Assembly (NCBI RefSeq): GCF_001679785.1
Contig: NZ_CP016286.1
Location: 3,284,001-3,348,000 of the forward strand
Direction of reading: 5' to 3'
Source: Rhizobium leguminosarum
GTDB lineage: Bacteria; Pseudomonadota; Alphaproteobacteria; Rhizobiales; Rhizobiaceae
Length of the DNA: 64,000 nucleotides
Positions 9,841-18,260 of this stretch are shown here, in pieces. The first letter of the stretch is position 1; each line of letters opens with the position of its first letter. Below the pieces are notes generated by a model. The model searched no databases, was not told where the DNA came from, and saw nothing but the letters and a program-made list of their open reading frames with translations. The position numbers were made by a program, and so were the translations under genes.

Positions 9841-11586
9841 ATGTTGGCACACGCTCTGGTATCGCCGACCGCTACAGCCTACATGTCCGGGGGGGACATC
9901 GGCCGGCCCCTGGAATCCGCCCGCAGCCGGGTCGAAGAACGTTTTCTCGAAGGCGGTACCGTGTTGCTCTCGGTGATGGATGTTCTCAACCGTCTGTTGA
10001 ATTCTCTAGAGAGCGTCACCGCGGCGCTCGACAATAGCGAGTCGAGCGATACCGGCGCCGATCTCCGTGCCACGGTGGAGAGCCTGACGGCACTGCCGGT
10101 CACCGAAGAAAATCGTCAACAGGCACTCGTCTCGCTGGCGCAGACCGGCAGGGAGCTGCGCAAATACGTCGCCGACATGCAGGAGACGATGCGTTATCTC
10201 AGAACCTTCGCGGTGACCGTGAAGATCACCGGTGCCGGCCTTGCCGAATTTGCCGGCTTCGCCCAGGAGATCCTGGAGCGCATCTATTCCGGCACCGATG
10301 AGGTCAATCGTTTCGCCACGCACCTCGACAGTCTCGACAAAGAGGTCAAGCTCGCCGCCTCCTTTGGCGCCGGTGTTTCCAAGAGTTATGCCGATACTGT
10401 TCCGGCCGTCGCCGGAGCCCTGCGCGACGATGCCGCCAAGATCGCCGGACACCGCAAGGATCTCGGCGTCATCGCCCGCGAGGTCGGCGCGATTGCCCGC
10501 GGCGTCCAGAGCAAGGTCGCCTCGACGCTCTCTGCCCTGCAGATCGGCGACATCACCCGCCAGCGCATCGAGCATGTGCAGGCCACCCTTTCACTGCTTG
10601 AGGAATTCTTTGCCGGCGCGGAGGGCGCAAAGCTCGATACCGGTGCGCGCAAGCGCCTGCAGAACGTCATCCACCATTTGACCGCGGCGCAGATGAGCGA
10701 CATGTGCGCAAATTTCCAGCGGGACTCCGAAAACGTCGTCAAGACGATCGCGAGTTTCGACCACGACATGCGGGAGATTCTCAAGCTGCGCGATCAGATG
10801 AGCGGTGAGAGTGGCGAGGCCGGCGGCAACTTCATGCGCGCGCTGGAATCCAGCGTTTCGGCCGCCCATGAAATCGTCAAGCAGGTCGACACGGCAAGCC
10901 GCCAGGCCGACCAGGTGAGCCAGTCGACGATCGGTACGGCAGCCAAGCTCTCCGAAGCGATCGGCAATATCCGCGCCGTCAAGACCGACATTCACTATAT
11001 GGCTTTGAACACCAACCTGCGCTGCAGCCGCCTCGGCGAGGAAGGCAGGTCGATCAACGTCGTCACCGCCGAACTGCGCATCTTCGCCGGCAAACTCGAC
11101 GATTCCGCCGACGCCATCGTCAACGGCCTGCCGGCGCTCGAAGCTGCGGCCGGGCGCGTCGCCCCCGCCACTGATGCCGGAGCCGGCAATCTCGGAGAAA
11201 GCCTGACCTCGGCCGTCGGCAACATCCGCTCTGCAGCCAACCTGATGGAAAAAGAACTGAAGGTGCTCGCCGAGAACGGTCGCGAGGTCGCCACCAAGAT
11301 CAGCCTGCTGATCGGCAAGCTCGATTTCCAGCATAATCTGGGTGAAGTCCTTGCCGGCTGCGCCGATATGCTCGAAGGCGTCGCCGGCACCGATGTCGCC
11401 GATATCTCCGATCTCGCAGAGACGATCGCGCCGCTCGACCGCAAGATCTTCAAGCACTATACGATGGTCCAGGAACGCAGCATTCATCGCGGCATCATTC
11501 CGGCGAGCGAGGACAGCACCTCCGCTCCCGCCGAAACCGCCAAAGCCGAAAACGACGAGGATCTTTTCGCCGACGCGCTTTTCTAA
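9841..11586 (+). CDS. Soluble chemoreceptor-like signalling protein (581 aa)
   Basis: A mostly helical, coiled-coil-rich protein without a signal peptide or transmembrane segment. Around residues 380-425, IHYMALNTNLRCSRLGEEGR followed by SINVVTAELRIFAGKLDDSADAI lines up with the receptor tip pattern ([33 protein letters not shown]). This suggests a diverged MCP signalling hairpin in a cytoplasmic protein. The usual EAAR is replaced by CSRL. Its start has AAAGG seven nt upstream, and it is divergent from the STAS-CheY-CheA operon. Function unknown; it could be a cytoplasmic receptor or scaffold for this che system, or simply a helical protein. Confidence 0.8.
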   Translation: MLAHALVSPTATAYMSGGDIGRPLESARSRVEERFLEGGTVLLSVMDVLNRLLNSLESVTAALDNSESSDTGADLRATVESLTALPVTEENRQQALVSLAQTGRELRKYVADMQETMRYLRTFAVTVKITGAGLAEFAGFAQEILERIYSGTDEVNRFATHLDSLDKEVKLAASFGAGVSKSYADTVPAVAGALRDDAAKIAGHRKDLGVIAREVGAIARGVQSKVASTLSALQIGDITRQRIEHVQATLSLLEEFFAGAEGAKLDTGARKRLQNVIHHLTAAQMSDMCANFQRDSENVVKTIASFDHDMREILKLRDQMSGESGEAGGNFMRALESSVSAAHEIVKQVDTASRQADQVSQSTIGTAAKLSEAIGNIRAVKTDIHYMALNTNLRCSRLGEEGRSINVVTAELRIFAGKLDDSADAIVNGLPALEAAAGRVAPATDAGAGNLGESLTSAVGNIRSAANLMEKELKVLAENGREVATKISLLIGKLDFQHNLGEVLAGCADMLEGVAGTDVADISDLAETIAPLDRKIFKHYTMVQERSIHRGIIPASEDSTSAPAETAKAENDEDLFADALF

Positions 11587-11650
11587 AGCGCGTCGCAATC
11601 GTTCAGATTCGCGCCTCGCGCTTCAACCCTTTGTTTTTACGCATGTCGTT

Positions 11651-11674
11651 ATAGCGGCGCTGCGCGGCCGCTAT
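11651..11674. terminator. Hairpin between convergent genes
   Basis: ATAGCGGC and GCCGCTAT form an 8-bp stem between the convergent receptor-like gene and the Sel1-repeat gene. The TAG stop of the latter (11671-11673) lies inside the stem. There is no clear T-run on the minus strand. On the same stretch, 11587-11650 resembles rhizobial intergenic repeat sequence ending in TTTGTTTTTACGCATG. Confidence 0.4.
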
Positions 11675-12753
11675 CGCCGCCGGAACTTGTTGGCGGCATC
11701 GATCGCCGCCTTCTGCTGGGTGTCCTCGATGCCGAGATAGAAATCCTCGAGCGCCGGATCGGCGAGCCCGGCCCGGCGCGACAGCACGTACCACTTCGCC
11801 GCCTCGATCGGGTTGGGCGCCGTGCCGATCGCATTGATATAGAGGTGGGCGAGCTTGTTCTGCGCAGCGACGTTGCCGCCATTGGCGGCAAGTTTCAGCC
11901 ATTCGAAGCCCTTGACGTAATCCTTCGGCCCGCCGACGCCGTTGACCAGCCAGATGCCGAGATCGAGTTGGGCCGTGTCGAAGCCGGCGCGCGCTGCACG
12001 CGCCATCCATTCGCGGGCGAGCTTCTTCTTTTCCTCCGGCAGGTCCTTTAGCGTCGCATAGATCTGCGCCACGGCATATTGCGAATCGGCAATGCCCTGC
12101 TCGGCCGATTTCTCGTAGAATGGCAGCGCCAGCCTCAGTCCCTTCTCGCCGGGATTGTCGGCGATGAGAAGCTGCGCCCAGTTGAATTCCGCCGAAGGAT
12201 TGCCCGCCTCGGCCGCCTTGCGCATGTAGTCGTCGGCCTTGACCTTGTCACGCGGCACGCCCTCGCCTTCCATCAGGATCAGCGCATATTTGAACATCGC
12301 CGCCGCATCGCCGCCTTCGGCCGCCTTGCCGTACCAAAAGGCAGCATTCTTCACGTCCTTCTTGACGCCGAGGCCCTGCGAGAGGATTTCGCCGATCAGC
12401 GTCTGCGCCGCCGGATCGCCGAGCTGGGCGCGCGGCAGCGCCTTGTCCATTGCCGTCAGGTAATAACCGCGCTGGAAGGCGCCGTAGGCCTCGTCGATCG
12501 GCCCCTTGTAATCCTTCTCCGGCGGCAGGTCCGGCAGCTTCGCGCCCATGCGGTCGAATACGCCGACACCATCGGAGGGCTGCACGCCCGGGCTGGAAGG
12601 CCGGTCGGTACGGAAGGTCGAAGCCGGCCCCGTGCCCGGCTGGCTGATGACGCTGTCCGGCGCCTGCGCCAAGGCAATATTCGGCCCGGCCGCAAGGAAG
12701 GCGGCCATACCGGCGAGGAAATATTTCAAAAGACGGGCGGGCGGGATCGGCAT
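11671..12753 (-). CDS. Secreted Sel1-repeat (TPR-like) protein (360 aa)
   Basis: Starts MPIPPARLLKYFLAGMAAFL followed by an Ala-rich signal-peptide cleavage region (IALAQA). The mature part is a row of Sel1-like repeats of about 36 residues (for example AAFWYGKAAEGGDAAAMFKY, DYMRKAAEAGNPSAEFNWAQ, WMARAARAGFDTAQLDLG, EWLKLAANGGNVAAQNKLAH). Such repeats form alpha-solenoids mediating protein contacts, typically in the periplasm in rhizobia. It is too long and different to be called ExoR. It begins 10 nt after the ThiE-like gene, suggesting a two-gene operon. The upstream in-frame ATG at 12804 is less likely because it overlaps that gene. Confidence 0.88.
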   Translation of the reverse strand: MPIPPARLLKYFLAGMAAFLAAGPNIALAQAPDSVISQPGTGPASTFRTDRPSSPGVQPSDGVGVFDRMGAKLPDLPPEKDYKGPIDEAYGAFQRGYYLTAMDKALPRAQLGDPAAQTLIGEILSQGLGVKKDVKNAAFWYGKAAEGGDAAAMFKYALILMEGEGVPRDKVKADDYMRKAAEAGNPSAEFNWAQLLIADNPGEKGLRLALPFYEKSAEQGIADSQYAVAQIYATLKDLPEEKKKLAREWMARAARAGFDTAQLDLGIWLVNGVGGPKDYVKGFEWLKLAANGGNVAAQNKLAHLYINAIGTAPNPIEAAKWYVLSRRAGLADPALEDFYLGIEDTQQKAAIDAANKFRRR

Positions 12754-12763
12754 GAGCGCGATT

Positions 12764-13417
12764 TCAATCCTCAAACCGTGGCGCTTTTTCGTCAAGCAAC
12801 GCATTGATCTCGGCGACGACGGCCGGCGCCCGGTCGGGCTCGCCGAAAACCGCCAGCCGCATCGCCACGAACTCCGCTCCGGTCTCGGCGACGGCGAGCG
12901 CCGAGGCTGGATCGGTGCCGCCCATGACGATGCAGGGAATCTCGATCATCGAGGCCCACCATTCGCCAAGCGCCAGGTTCTTCGGATGCGCCTCCGGCTT
13001 GATGTCCCCGTCGAGCTTGCCGAAGAAGATATAGTCCGGCCTGACTTCGCCGATCTCCAGCGCATGGTGCCGGTCGGCCGCGTTGCCGCCGCCGACGATC
13101 AGCTTCGGTGCATGTTTGTCGATCGCCTCCGAAAGGGCCTCCGCATTGCCGGAAAGGTGCAGGCCGTCGGCCTTCGCCCGGCCTGCGACACGGCTGTCGC
13201 CTGCAATCAGCGCGGCGGCGCCAGCGTCCTGGATCAACGGCACCAGCTTTTCTGCATGTTTCTGGAAGGTGCCGTCGTCGAGCCCGTATTGCGGCACGAT
13301 CACCGAGGCGACATCGCCGCCCTTCAGCGCGTCGGCGACGATCCTTGCCTGTTCATCGGCATCGGCGATATCGGCTACGATGAGCACAAGGCGGCAGCGG
13401 TTTTCCGGTTCGGTCAT
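12764..13417 (-). CDS. Thiamine-phosphate synthase-like protein (217 aa)
   Basis: A (beta/alpha)8 TIM-barrel protein of the ThiE/TenI group: DAGAAALIAGDSRVAGRAKA, DGLHLSGN, KLIVGGGNAADRHHALE, YIFFGKLDGD and a phosphate-binding IPCIVMGGTDP. Canonical ThiE joins hydroxymethylpyrimidine-PP to thiazole phosphate. Here the expected phosphate loops are only partly recognisable, so it may be a ThiE paralogue with another role. Start ATG 13417 gives MTEPENRCRL, just upstream of the first beta-strand; an upstream extension to 13525 would run into the promoter of the divergent permease. Confidence 0.75.
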   Translation of the reverse strand: MTEPENRCRLVLIVADIADADEQARIVADALKGGDVASVIVPQYGLDDGTFQKHAEKLVPLIQDAGAAALIAGDSRVAGRAKADGLHLSGNAEALSEAIDKHAPKLIVGGGNAADRHHALEIGEVRPDYIFFGKLDGDIKPEAHPKNLALGEWWASMIEIPCIVMGGTDPASALAVAETGAEFVAMRLAVFGEPDRAPAVVAEINALLDEKAPRFED

Positions 13418-13523
13418 AGGGTCTTTCCGTTTCCTGCGATTCCCCTTGGAAATGAGGGATCCACACTCGTTTTGTGTGAGTAGTTCCGTTAGACGAGGCT
13501 GGCAAGAGGAGGACGTCGAAAGC

Positions 13524-14287
13524 ATGCCGCAGGATTTGTCATTCTACTACGCCGCCGTGCCCGCCGTTCTGCTGGTAGGCCTCGCAAAGGGCGGCATGGG
13601 CGACGCTTTGTCGCTGATCGGCTTGCCCTTCCTCGCCCTCGTCGTCTCGCCGGTGGAGGCGGCCGCCATCCTGCTGCCGATCCTGATTTTGATGGACATG
13701 ATTTCGCTTGTCATCTGGCGCAAGCATGGCGACTGGACGACGCTGAAGATCATGCTGCCGGGCGCCGTCTTCGGCATCGCGCTGGGCTGGGCAACCTCGG
13801 CGCTGGTTCCGGCAACATGCTGCGCATCGTCATCGGCGCGGTGACCATCCTCTTCTGCCTGCGCTATTTCTGGAGCAATTTCGGCCCGGCCGCCGGCAAG
13901 GTGATCCCGCCGCGCAACCAGCGGCCGGTGGCCGCCAGCCTCTGGGGCACATTTTCCGGTTACGGCAGCTTCGTCGCCCATGCCGGCGGCGCGCCGTTCC
14001 AGATCTATGCCCTGCCGCTCAAATTGCAGCCACGCGAATATACCGGCACCAGCGTACGCTTCTTCGCGATCCTCAACGCCATCAAGCTGATCCCATATTT
14101 CGCGCTCGGCCAGCTCGGCACCCAGAACCTTGCGACCTCGGCAACGCTTCTGCCCTTCGCCCCGCTCGCCACCATTGCCGGCGCCTGGTGCGTGCGCCGC
14201 ATGAAGCCACAGATCTTCTACCCCTTCATGTATGCAATGGCGCTGATCGCCGCCTTCCTGATCGTGCGCGAGGGCCTTGGCTGGTAA
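13524..14287 (+). pseudogene. TSUP (TauE/SafE) family permease with a one-base frameshift
   Basis: From ATG 13524 (AGGAGGA ten nt upstream) the frame encodes MPQDLSFYYAAVPAVLLVGL and the glycine-rich first TSUP half (AKGGMGDALSLIGLPFLALV) but stops after SALVPATCC. The second half continues in another frame from about 13813 (NMLRIVIGAVTILFCLRYFW, then AHAGGAPFQIYALPLKLQPR, the second TSUP signature). Restoring one G in TTCCGGCAAC near 13809-13813 would join them into a 254-residue, 7-8 TM permease of the sulfite/organosulfonate exporter family. It is either a recent inactivation or a sequencing error. Confidence 0.85.
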
Positions 14288-14293
14288 AAGGCC

Positions 14294-14390
14294 CAGCGCC
14301 GCACGTCTCTTCAGACGCGCAAAGGACGCTGTAGCGCTTTGAATTGCTGCATAATTCCTTAGATCAATCTCGAATTAAGGAGTTTTGCAG
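14294..14390 (+). repeat. Dispersed palindromic repeat, copy A
   Basis: Starts CAGCGCCGCACGTCTCTTCA and continues GACGCGCAAAGGACGCTGTA. It then has TTTGAATTGCTGCAT and a second inverted repeat, CTGCATAATTCCTTA (14347-14361) against TTAAGGAGTTTTGCAG (14375-14390). The first module also folds on itself (CAGCG/CGCTG outside, GTCT/AGAC inside). Related copies occur at 19296, 35716 and, inverted, 52428. It lies between the permease remnant and the ArsR-type gene. Confidence 0.75.
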
Positions 14391-14451
14391 CAGCACGCTG
14401 CAATGCACAATTTCCTTGCTGGCACGGCCGGTTTGACGTAGCGTTGCCGCC

Positions 14452-14712
14452 ATGTCGAACACGGACCCTTTCTCTGCGATTGCCGATCCGAACCGGCGGT
14501 TTCTGCTGGAGGAATTGCGTCGCGCGCCACGGACGGTCAATGAGCTCGCCGAAGGCCTGCCGATCAGCCGTCCTGCTGTTTCACAGCACCTGAAGGCGCT
14601 TCTCGACAGCAATCTCGTTTCCGTGACCTCGGAAGGCACCAAACGCATCTACGCAGTCAATAACCGTGGCTTCGACAAGCTCAATTTGTGGCTGGATCAG
14701 TTCTGGGCCTGA
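14452..14712 (+). CDS. ArsR/SmtB-type winged-helix regulator (86 aa)
   Basis: A small winged helix-turn-helix protein: MSNTDPFSAIADPNRRFLLE, LRRAPRTVNELAEGLPISRP, AVSQHLKALLDSNLVSVTSE and a wing EGTKRIYAVN. No Cys metal-binding motif (ELCVC) is present, so it is probably of the metal-independent ArsR class that often accompanies SRPBCC/AHSA1 proteins, although no such partner lies next to it. A repeat copy lies just upstream and no operon partner is visible. Confidence 0.88.
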   Translation: MSNTDPFSAIADPNRRFLLEELRRAPRTVNELAEGLPISRPAVSQHLKALLDSNLVSVTSEGTKRIYAVNNRGFDKLNLWLDQFWA

Positions 14713-14770
14713 TGCATGTTCCCGTAAGATCTGGGGATACGATGCGAATCATAAGAATGCGATGTGAGAC

Positions 14771-14938
14771 GTGACAGACCCAAAAGCGCCAGCCACGATG
14801 CCGGATGCATCGGACTGGCGCAAATATGGTGTCAAATCACCGGTTCTTGCAAATTTTTGGCGGAATGGATGGATTTACCTTGTTGCGCAAGATGATCGCC
14901 CGGCGACCCTTGGGAAGACTAGTGGACGGATGACTTAA
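14771..14938 (+). CDS. Possible 55-residue small ORF
   Basis: A GTG-initiated frame reads (M)TDPKAPATMPDASDWRKYGV, then KSPVLANFWRNGWIYLVAQD and a short tail ending SGRMT. The composition is protein-like, but there is no convincing ribosome-binding site, third-codon GC is low for this genome and the 3' end overlaps the convergent DUF465 gene by 20 nt. The 5' part also forms a long hairpin at 14786-14821. Not recognised; could be a small gene, an sRNA or nothing. Confidence 0.2.
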   Translation: MTDPKAPATMPDASDWRKYGVKSPVLANFWRNGWIYLVAQDDRPATLGKTSGRMT

Positions 14939-15092
14939 GACGCTGAATCTCGTCCTTGATGCGCAGCTTGCGGCGCTTGCATTCGGCAAGTTCCGTATCG
15001 GAAATAGAGGGAGATGTTCTGAGCGCGTGCAACTCCTCCTCGAGAGCGACATGCTTTTTCTGGAGTGACTCAAGATGAGCTTGAACAGTCAT
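14919..15092 (-). CDS. DUF465 (YdcH-like) small protein (57 aa)
   Basis: Reading from ATG 15092 gives MTVQAHLESLQKKHVALEEE, then LHALRTSPSISDTELAECKR and RKLRIKDEIQRLKSSVH. This matches the DUF465 pattern: two short helices with the RKLxIKDEI signature. GGAAGG precedes the start at 15101-15106. Family members are small soluble helical-hairpin proteins of unknown function, common in multiple copies in alphaproteobacteria. A paralogue lies divergently 222 nt away. Confidence 0.85.
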   Translation of the reverse strand: MTVQAHLESLQKKHVALEEELHALRTSPSISDTELAECKRRKLRIKDEIQRLKSSVH

Positions 15093-15314
15093 ATGACCCT
15101 TCCTTCCTCTTACCCTCCCCGGCCAACATCGTCGGGGATCAAGGTGTCAACGGGCGGGACTGTGACATATTTTTGACGGCTTGTCGAAGGCCAAAAGATG
15201 AAGACTGCATGGCAATTTCATGATCAAGACTAACTAGCCGTTACCTGTATTTGGTGATAGGAGCTTGCGGAAATCATCGCCAGATCGGACAAGGTCCAAG
15301 GACGATAACGGGGA

Positions 15315-15524
15315 ATGTATATGGCCGATCAGGAACAGGCGGAAATCAGGCTCATAGTGGCGCGCCTGCGCCAGGAGCACGAGGATTTCGACGCCGCGAT
15401 CAACGCCATGATCCAGACCGGATGCGACGCTCTGCGGATCCAGCGCATGAAAAAGAAGAAGCTCGTTATCAAAGACAGGCTCTCCAAGCTGGAAGATCAG
15501 ATCATCCCTGACATCATCGCCTGA
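15315..15524 (+). CDS. DUF465 (YdcH-like) small protein (69 aa)
   Basis: Encodes MYMADQEQAEIRLIVARLRQ, EHEDFDAAINAMIQTGCDAL, RIQRMKKKKLVIKDRLSKLE and DQIIPDIIA. The KKKLVIKDRL segment is the DUF465 signature. The second Met (15321) is an alternative start; GGGGAA precedes the first. The gene is 18 nt upstream of purE and in the same direction, so it may be part of the purEK transcript. Function unknown. Confidence 0.9.
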   Translation: MYMADQEQAEIRLIVARLRQEHEDFDAAINAMIQTGCDALRIQRMKKKKLVIKDRLSKLEDQIIPDIIA

Positions 15525-15542
15525 GAGGGAATAGCAGCAACG

Positions 15543-16033
<491 letters not shown>

Positions 16034-16037
<4 letters not shown>

Positions 16038-17110
16038 CGGCGAGAACGATCGGCATTATCGGCGGCGGCCAGCTCGGCCGCATGCTGGCCATTGCCGCCG
16101 CCAGGTTGAATTTTCGCACGGTCATCCTCGAGCCGCAGGCAGACTGCCCGGCCGCCCAGCTCGCCAACCGGCAGATTACCGCCGCCTATGACGATCCCTT
16201 GGCACTGGCCGAGCTCGCCGATATCTGCGACGTCGTCACCTACGAATTCGAGAACGTGCCCGTCGCAGCCGCCGAAACGCTGTCGGCGAGCGTGTCCGTC
16301 TATCCGCCGCCCAAGGCGCTGGAAGCCGCCCAGGACCGCCTCGTCGAAAAACGCTTTCTCAACGGCTGCGGCATAACCACTGCCCGCTTCCATGTGATCG
16401 ACAGCCAGGCCGATCTCGAGACGGCACTGAAGGATTTCGGCGGCCAGGGCGTGCTGAAGACCCGCCGTCTCGGTTATGACGGCAAGGGCCAGAAGGTTTT
16501 CCGCTCGGCCGCAGACAGCCCGGATGGCGCCTATGCAGCACTTGGCGGCGTGCCGCTCATCCTCGAAAGCTTCGTCGCCTTCAAGCGTGAGGTCTCGATC
16601 ATCGCCGCCCGCGCCATCGACGGGACGGTCGTCTGCTTCGATCCCGCCGAGAATGTCCACCGCAACGGTATCCTCCACACCTCTACGGTTCCCGCTGCGA
16701 TCTCTGCGCCGGCGGCGGACGCCGCGTGGCAATCGGCCGAGAAAATCCTTGCTGCATTGAACTATGTCGGCGTCATCGGCATCGAATTCTTCGTGCTTGC
16801 CGATGGCGGTCTGATCGCCAACGAGATGGCGCCGCGTGTCCACAACTCCGGTCACTGGACGGAAGCTGCCTGCGTCGTCAGCCAGTTCGAGCAGCATATC
16901 CGCGCTGTTGCCGGCCTGCCGCTCGGCAATGCCGAGCGCCATTCCGACTGCGTCATGCAGAACCTGATCGGCGACGATATCCTTGCCGTTCCCGACTGGC
17001 TGCGTCGCCCCGATACGCTGGTTCATCTCTATGGCAAGACCGAGTGGCGCCCCGGCCGCAAGATGGGCCACATCACCGCCTTGACGCCGAAATCGCCGGT
17101 TTTGGCCTGA
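16034..17110 (+). CDS. purK: N5-carboxyaminoimidazole ribonucleotide synthetase PurK (358 aa)
   Basis: An ATP-grasp enzyme that uses ATP and bicarbonate to convert AIR to N5-CAIR, the substrate for PurE. Start [20 protein letters not shown] gives the N-terminal nucleotide-binding glycine loop. Further motifs are YEFENVPV, the ATP-grasp [43 protein letters not shown] and TEASVCSQFEQH-like [11 protein letters not shown]. The start overlaps purE by four nt; the longer in-frame ATG at 15983 lies inside purE and is rejected. Confidence 0.97.
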
Positions 17111-17150
17111 GAAAACACCCCTGTGCCTTGGGAAAAACACCTGCATGTGG

Positions 17151-17179
17151 TTGACACGGAAAAGGTGACGGGGTATCTG
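17151..17179 (+). promoter_or_regulatory. Putative sigma70 promoter upstream of rpmJ
   Basis: TTGACA (17151-17156), a 17-nt spacer and TATCTG (17174-17179) make a plausible housekeeping promoter between purK and rpmJ. A transcript would start near 17186 and give a leader of about 88 nt that begins almost at the hairpin at 17194-17213. Confidence 0.5.
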
Positions 17180-17193
17180 CTCCCCACCTAAAC

Positions 17194-17218
17194 AGCGCGC
17201 CCGATGGCGCGCTTTTGA
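17194..17218 (+). terminator. Intrinsic-terminator-like hairpin between purK and rpmJ
   Basis: AGCGCGCC-CGAT-GGCGCGCT is a perfect 8-bp GC-rich stem with a four-base loop followed by TTTT. It probably ends the purEK transcript. Because it also lies in the leader of the predicted rpmJ promoter, it could attenuate rpmJ. Confidence 0.7.
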
Positions 17219-17273
17219 TTGTTAAAGATACGGGCGAATGTGAATTCCCCCATAGAGATCGCGGATCAGAAAA

Positions 17274-17399
17274 ATGAAGATCAAGAATTCGCTCAAGTCG
17301 CTCAAGGCTCGTCACCGTGACAACCGTCTGGTTCGCCGCAAGGGCCGCATGTACATCATCAACAAGCTGAACCCGCGCTTCAAGGCTCGTCAGGGCTGA
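17274..17399 (+). CDS. rpmJ: 50S ribosomal protein L36, type B (41 aa)
   Basis: Reads [41 protein letters not shown]. This is the 41-residue L36 form that lacks the CXXC...CXXXXH zinc-ribbon residues, as typical of alphaproteobacteria. It is a highly basic component of the large ribosomal subunit. It is a single gene, not in a ribosomal-protein operon, with its own predicted promoter upstream. Confidence 0.95.
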   Translation: MKIKNSLKSLKARHRDNRLVRRKGRMYIINKLNPRFKARQG

Positions 17400-17511
17400 T
17401 TTCGCGCGCCCGGATCGCCCTGCCGCGTGAGCTTGCGCCGGCAGATATATCCGGTGGGTCGCTGCGGTGATCACGTCAAATTTGTTTGATCTTCGGCGCT
17501 GGCGGGCTAAT

Positions 17512-18147
17512 ATGTTCGCCATGCGCTTTTTTGCTTTGACATCAGCGGCGCTGCCGCTCGCTCTCATTTTCCTCACCTCCTCCTTTCCGGCCGCCGCCGC
17601 GGAAGAGCCGGCAGCCGCGGCGAAAAAGGACGTCATCATCGAGCAGACGGATGTCAACAATTCGCCGAAGCAGCACCTCGACCAGCTCTTCAGCCAGCTG
17701 AAGCGTGAACGCGATCCCGAAAAGGCCAGCGGCATCGCCAATGAAATCCGCATGGAATGGAACGATTCCGGCAGTGCTACCGTCAATCTGCTGATGCAGT
17801 GGGCCGACAAGGCGATCGAGGAAAAGCGCAACCCCGCCGCCCTCGATTTCCTCGATGAGGCGATCGCGCTGAAGCCCGATTATGCCGAAAGCTGGAACCG
17901 CCGCGCCACGCTGAATTTCGTCATGGGAAATTATCGCAAGTCGATGTCCGACATCGAACGTGTGCTCGATCTCGAGCCGCGCCATTTCGGCGCTCTCTCC
18001 GGCATGGCGGCGATCCTCAGCAATTCCGGCAACGACCAGCTGACCTTGAAGGCTTGGGAGCGTTTTCTCGATATCTATCCCGCCGAACGCACCGCGCAGG
18101 AACAGGCCAACACGCTTGCGGAAAAACTTGCCGGCAACCGCACCTGA
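17512..18147 (+). CDS. Exported TPR-repeat protein (about 211 aa)
   Basis: A signal peptide (MRFFALTSAALPLALIFL, cleavage near AAAA) is followed by tetratricopeptide repeats: NPAALDFLDEAIALKPDYAE, SWNRRATLNFVMGNYRKSMS, DIERVLDLEPRHFGALSGMA and LTLKAWERFLDIYPAERTAQ. TPRs mediate protein binding; a periplasmic location is inferred. Starts at 17512 (MFAMRFF) or 17521 (MRFF) are both possible and the track upstream to 17467 is unlikely. No operon partner is evident. Confidence 0.85.
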   Translation: MFAMRFFALTSAALPLALIFLTSSFPAAAAEEPAAAAKKDVIIEQTDVNNSPKQHLDQLFSQLKRERDPEKASGIANEIRMEWNDSGSATVNLLMQWADKAIEEKRNPAALDFLDEAIALKPDYAESWNRRATLNFVMGNYRKSMSDIERVLDLEPRHFGALSGMAAILSNSGNDQLTLKAWERFLDIYPAERTAQEQANTLAEKLAGNRT

Positions 18148-18260
18148 TTCCCGGTCATCGATCTTGACGTCGGATCACGCTGCACAATTTTAGAATAGAG
18201 AGGGAACGATGAGGCGGTTGTCCGCCGCAGGCCGTCCCGCAAATATCACTCGTTGAGATC

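Noticed and set aside
9708..10037. ATG-started frame overlapping the receptor-like gene start
   Set aside because: It runs out of frame through the 581-residue gene, with Arg-rich translation typical of a shifted frame.
17111..17273. 6S-like or other structured RNA between purK and rpmJ
   Set aside because: Apart from the single terminator hairpin I could not find the long closing stem and central bubble expected; a covariance-model search would be needed.
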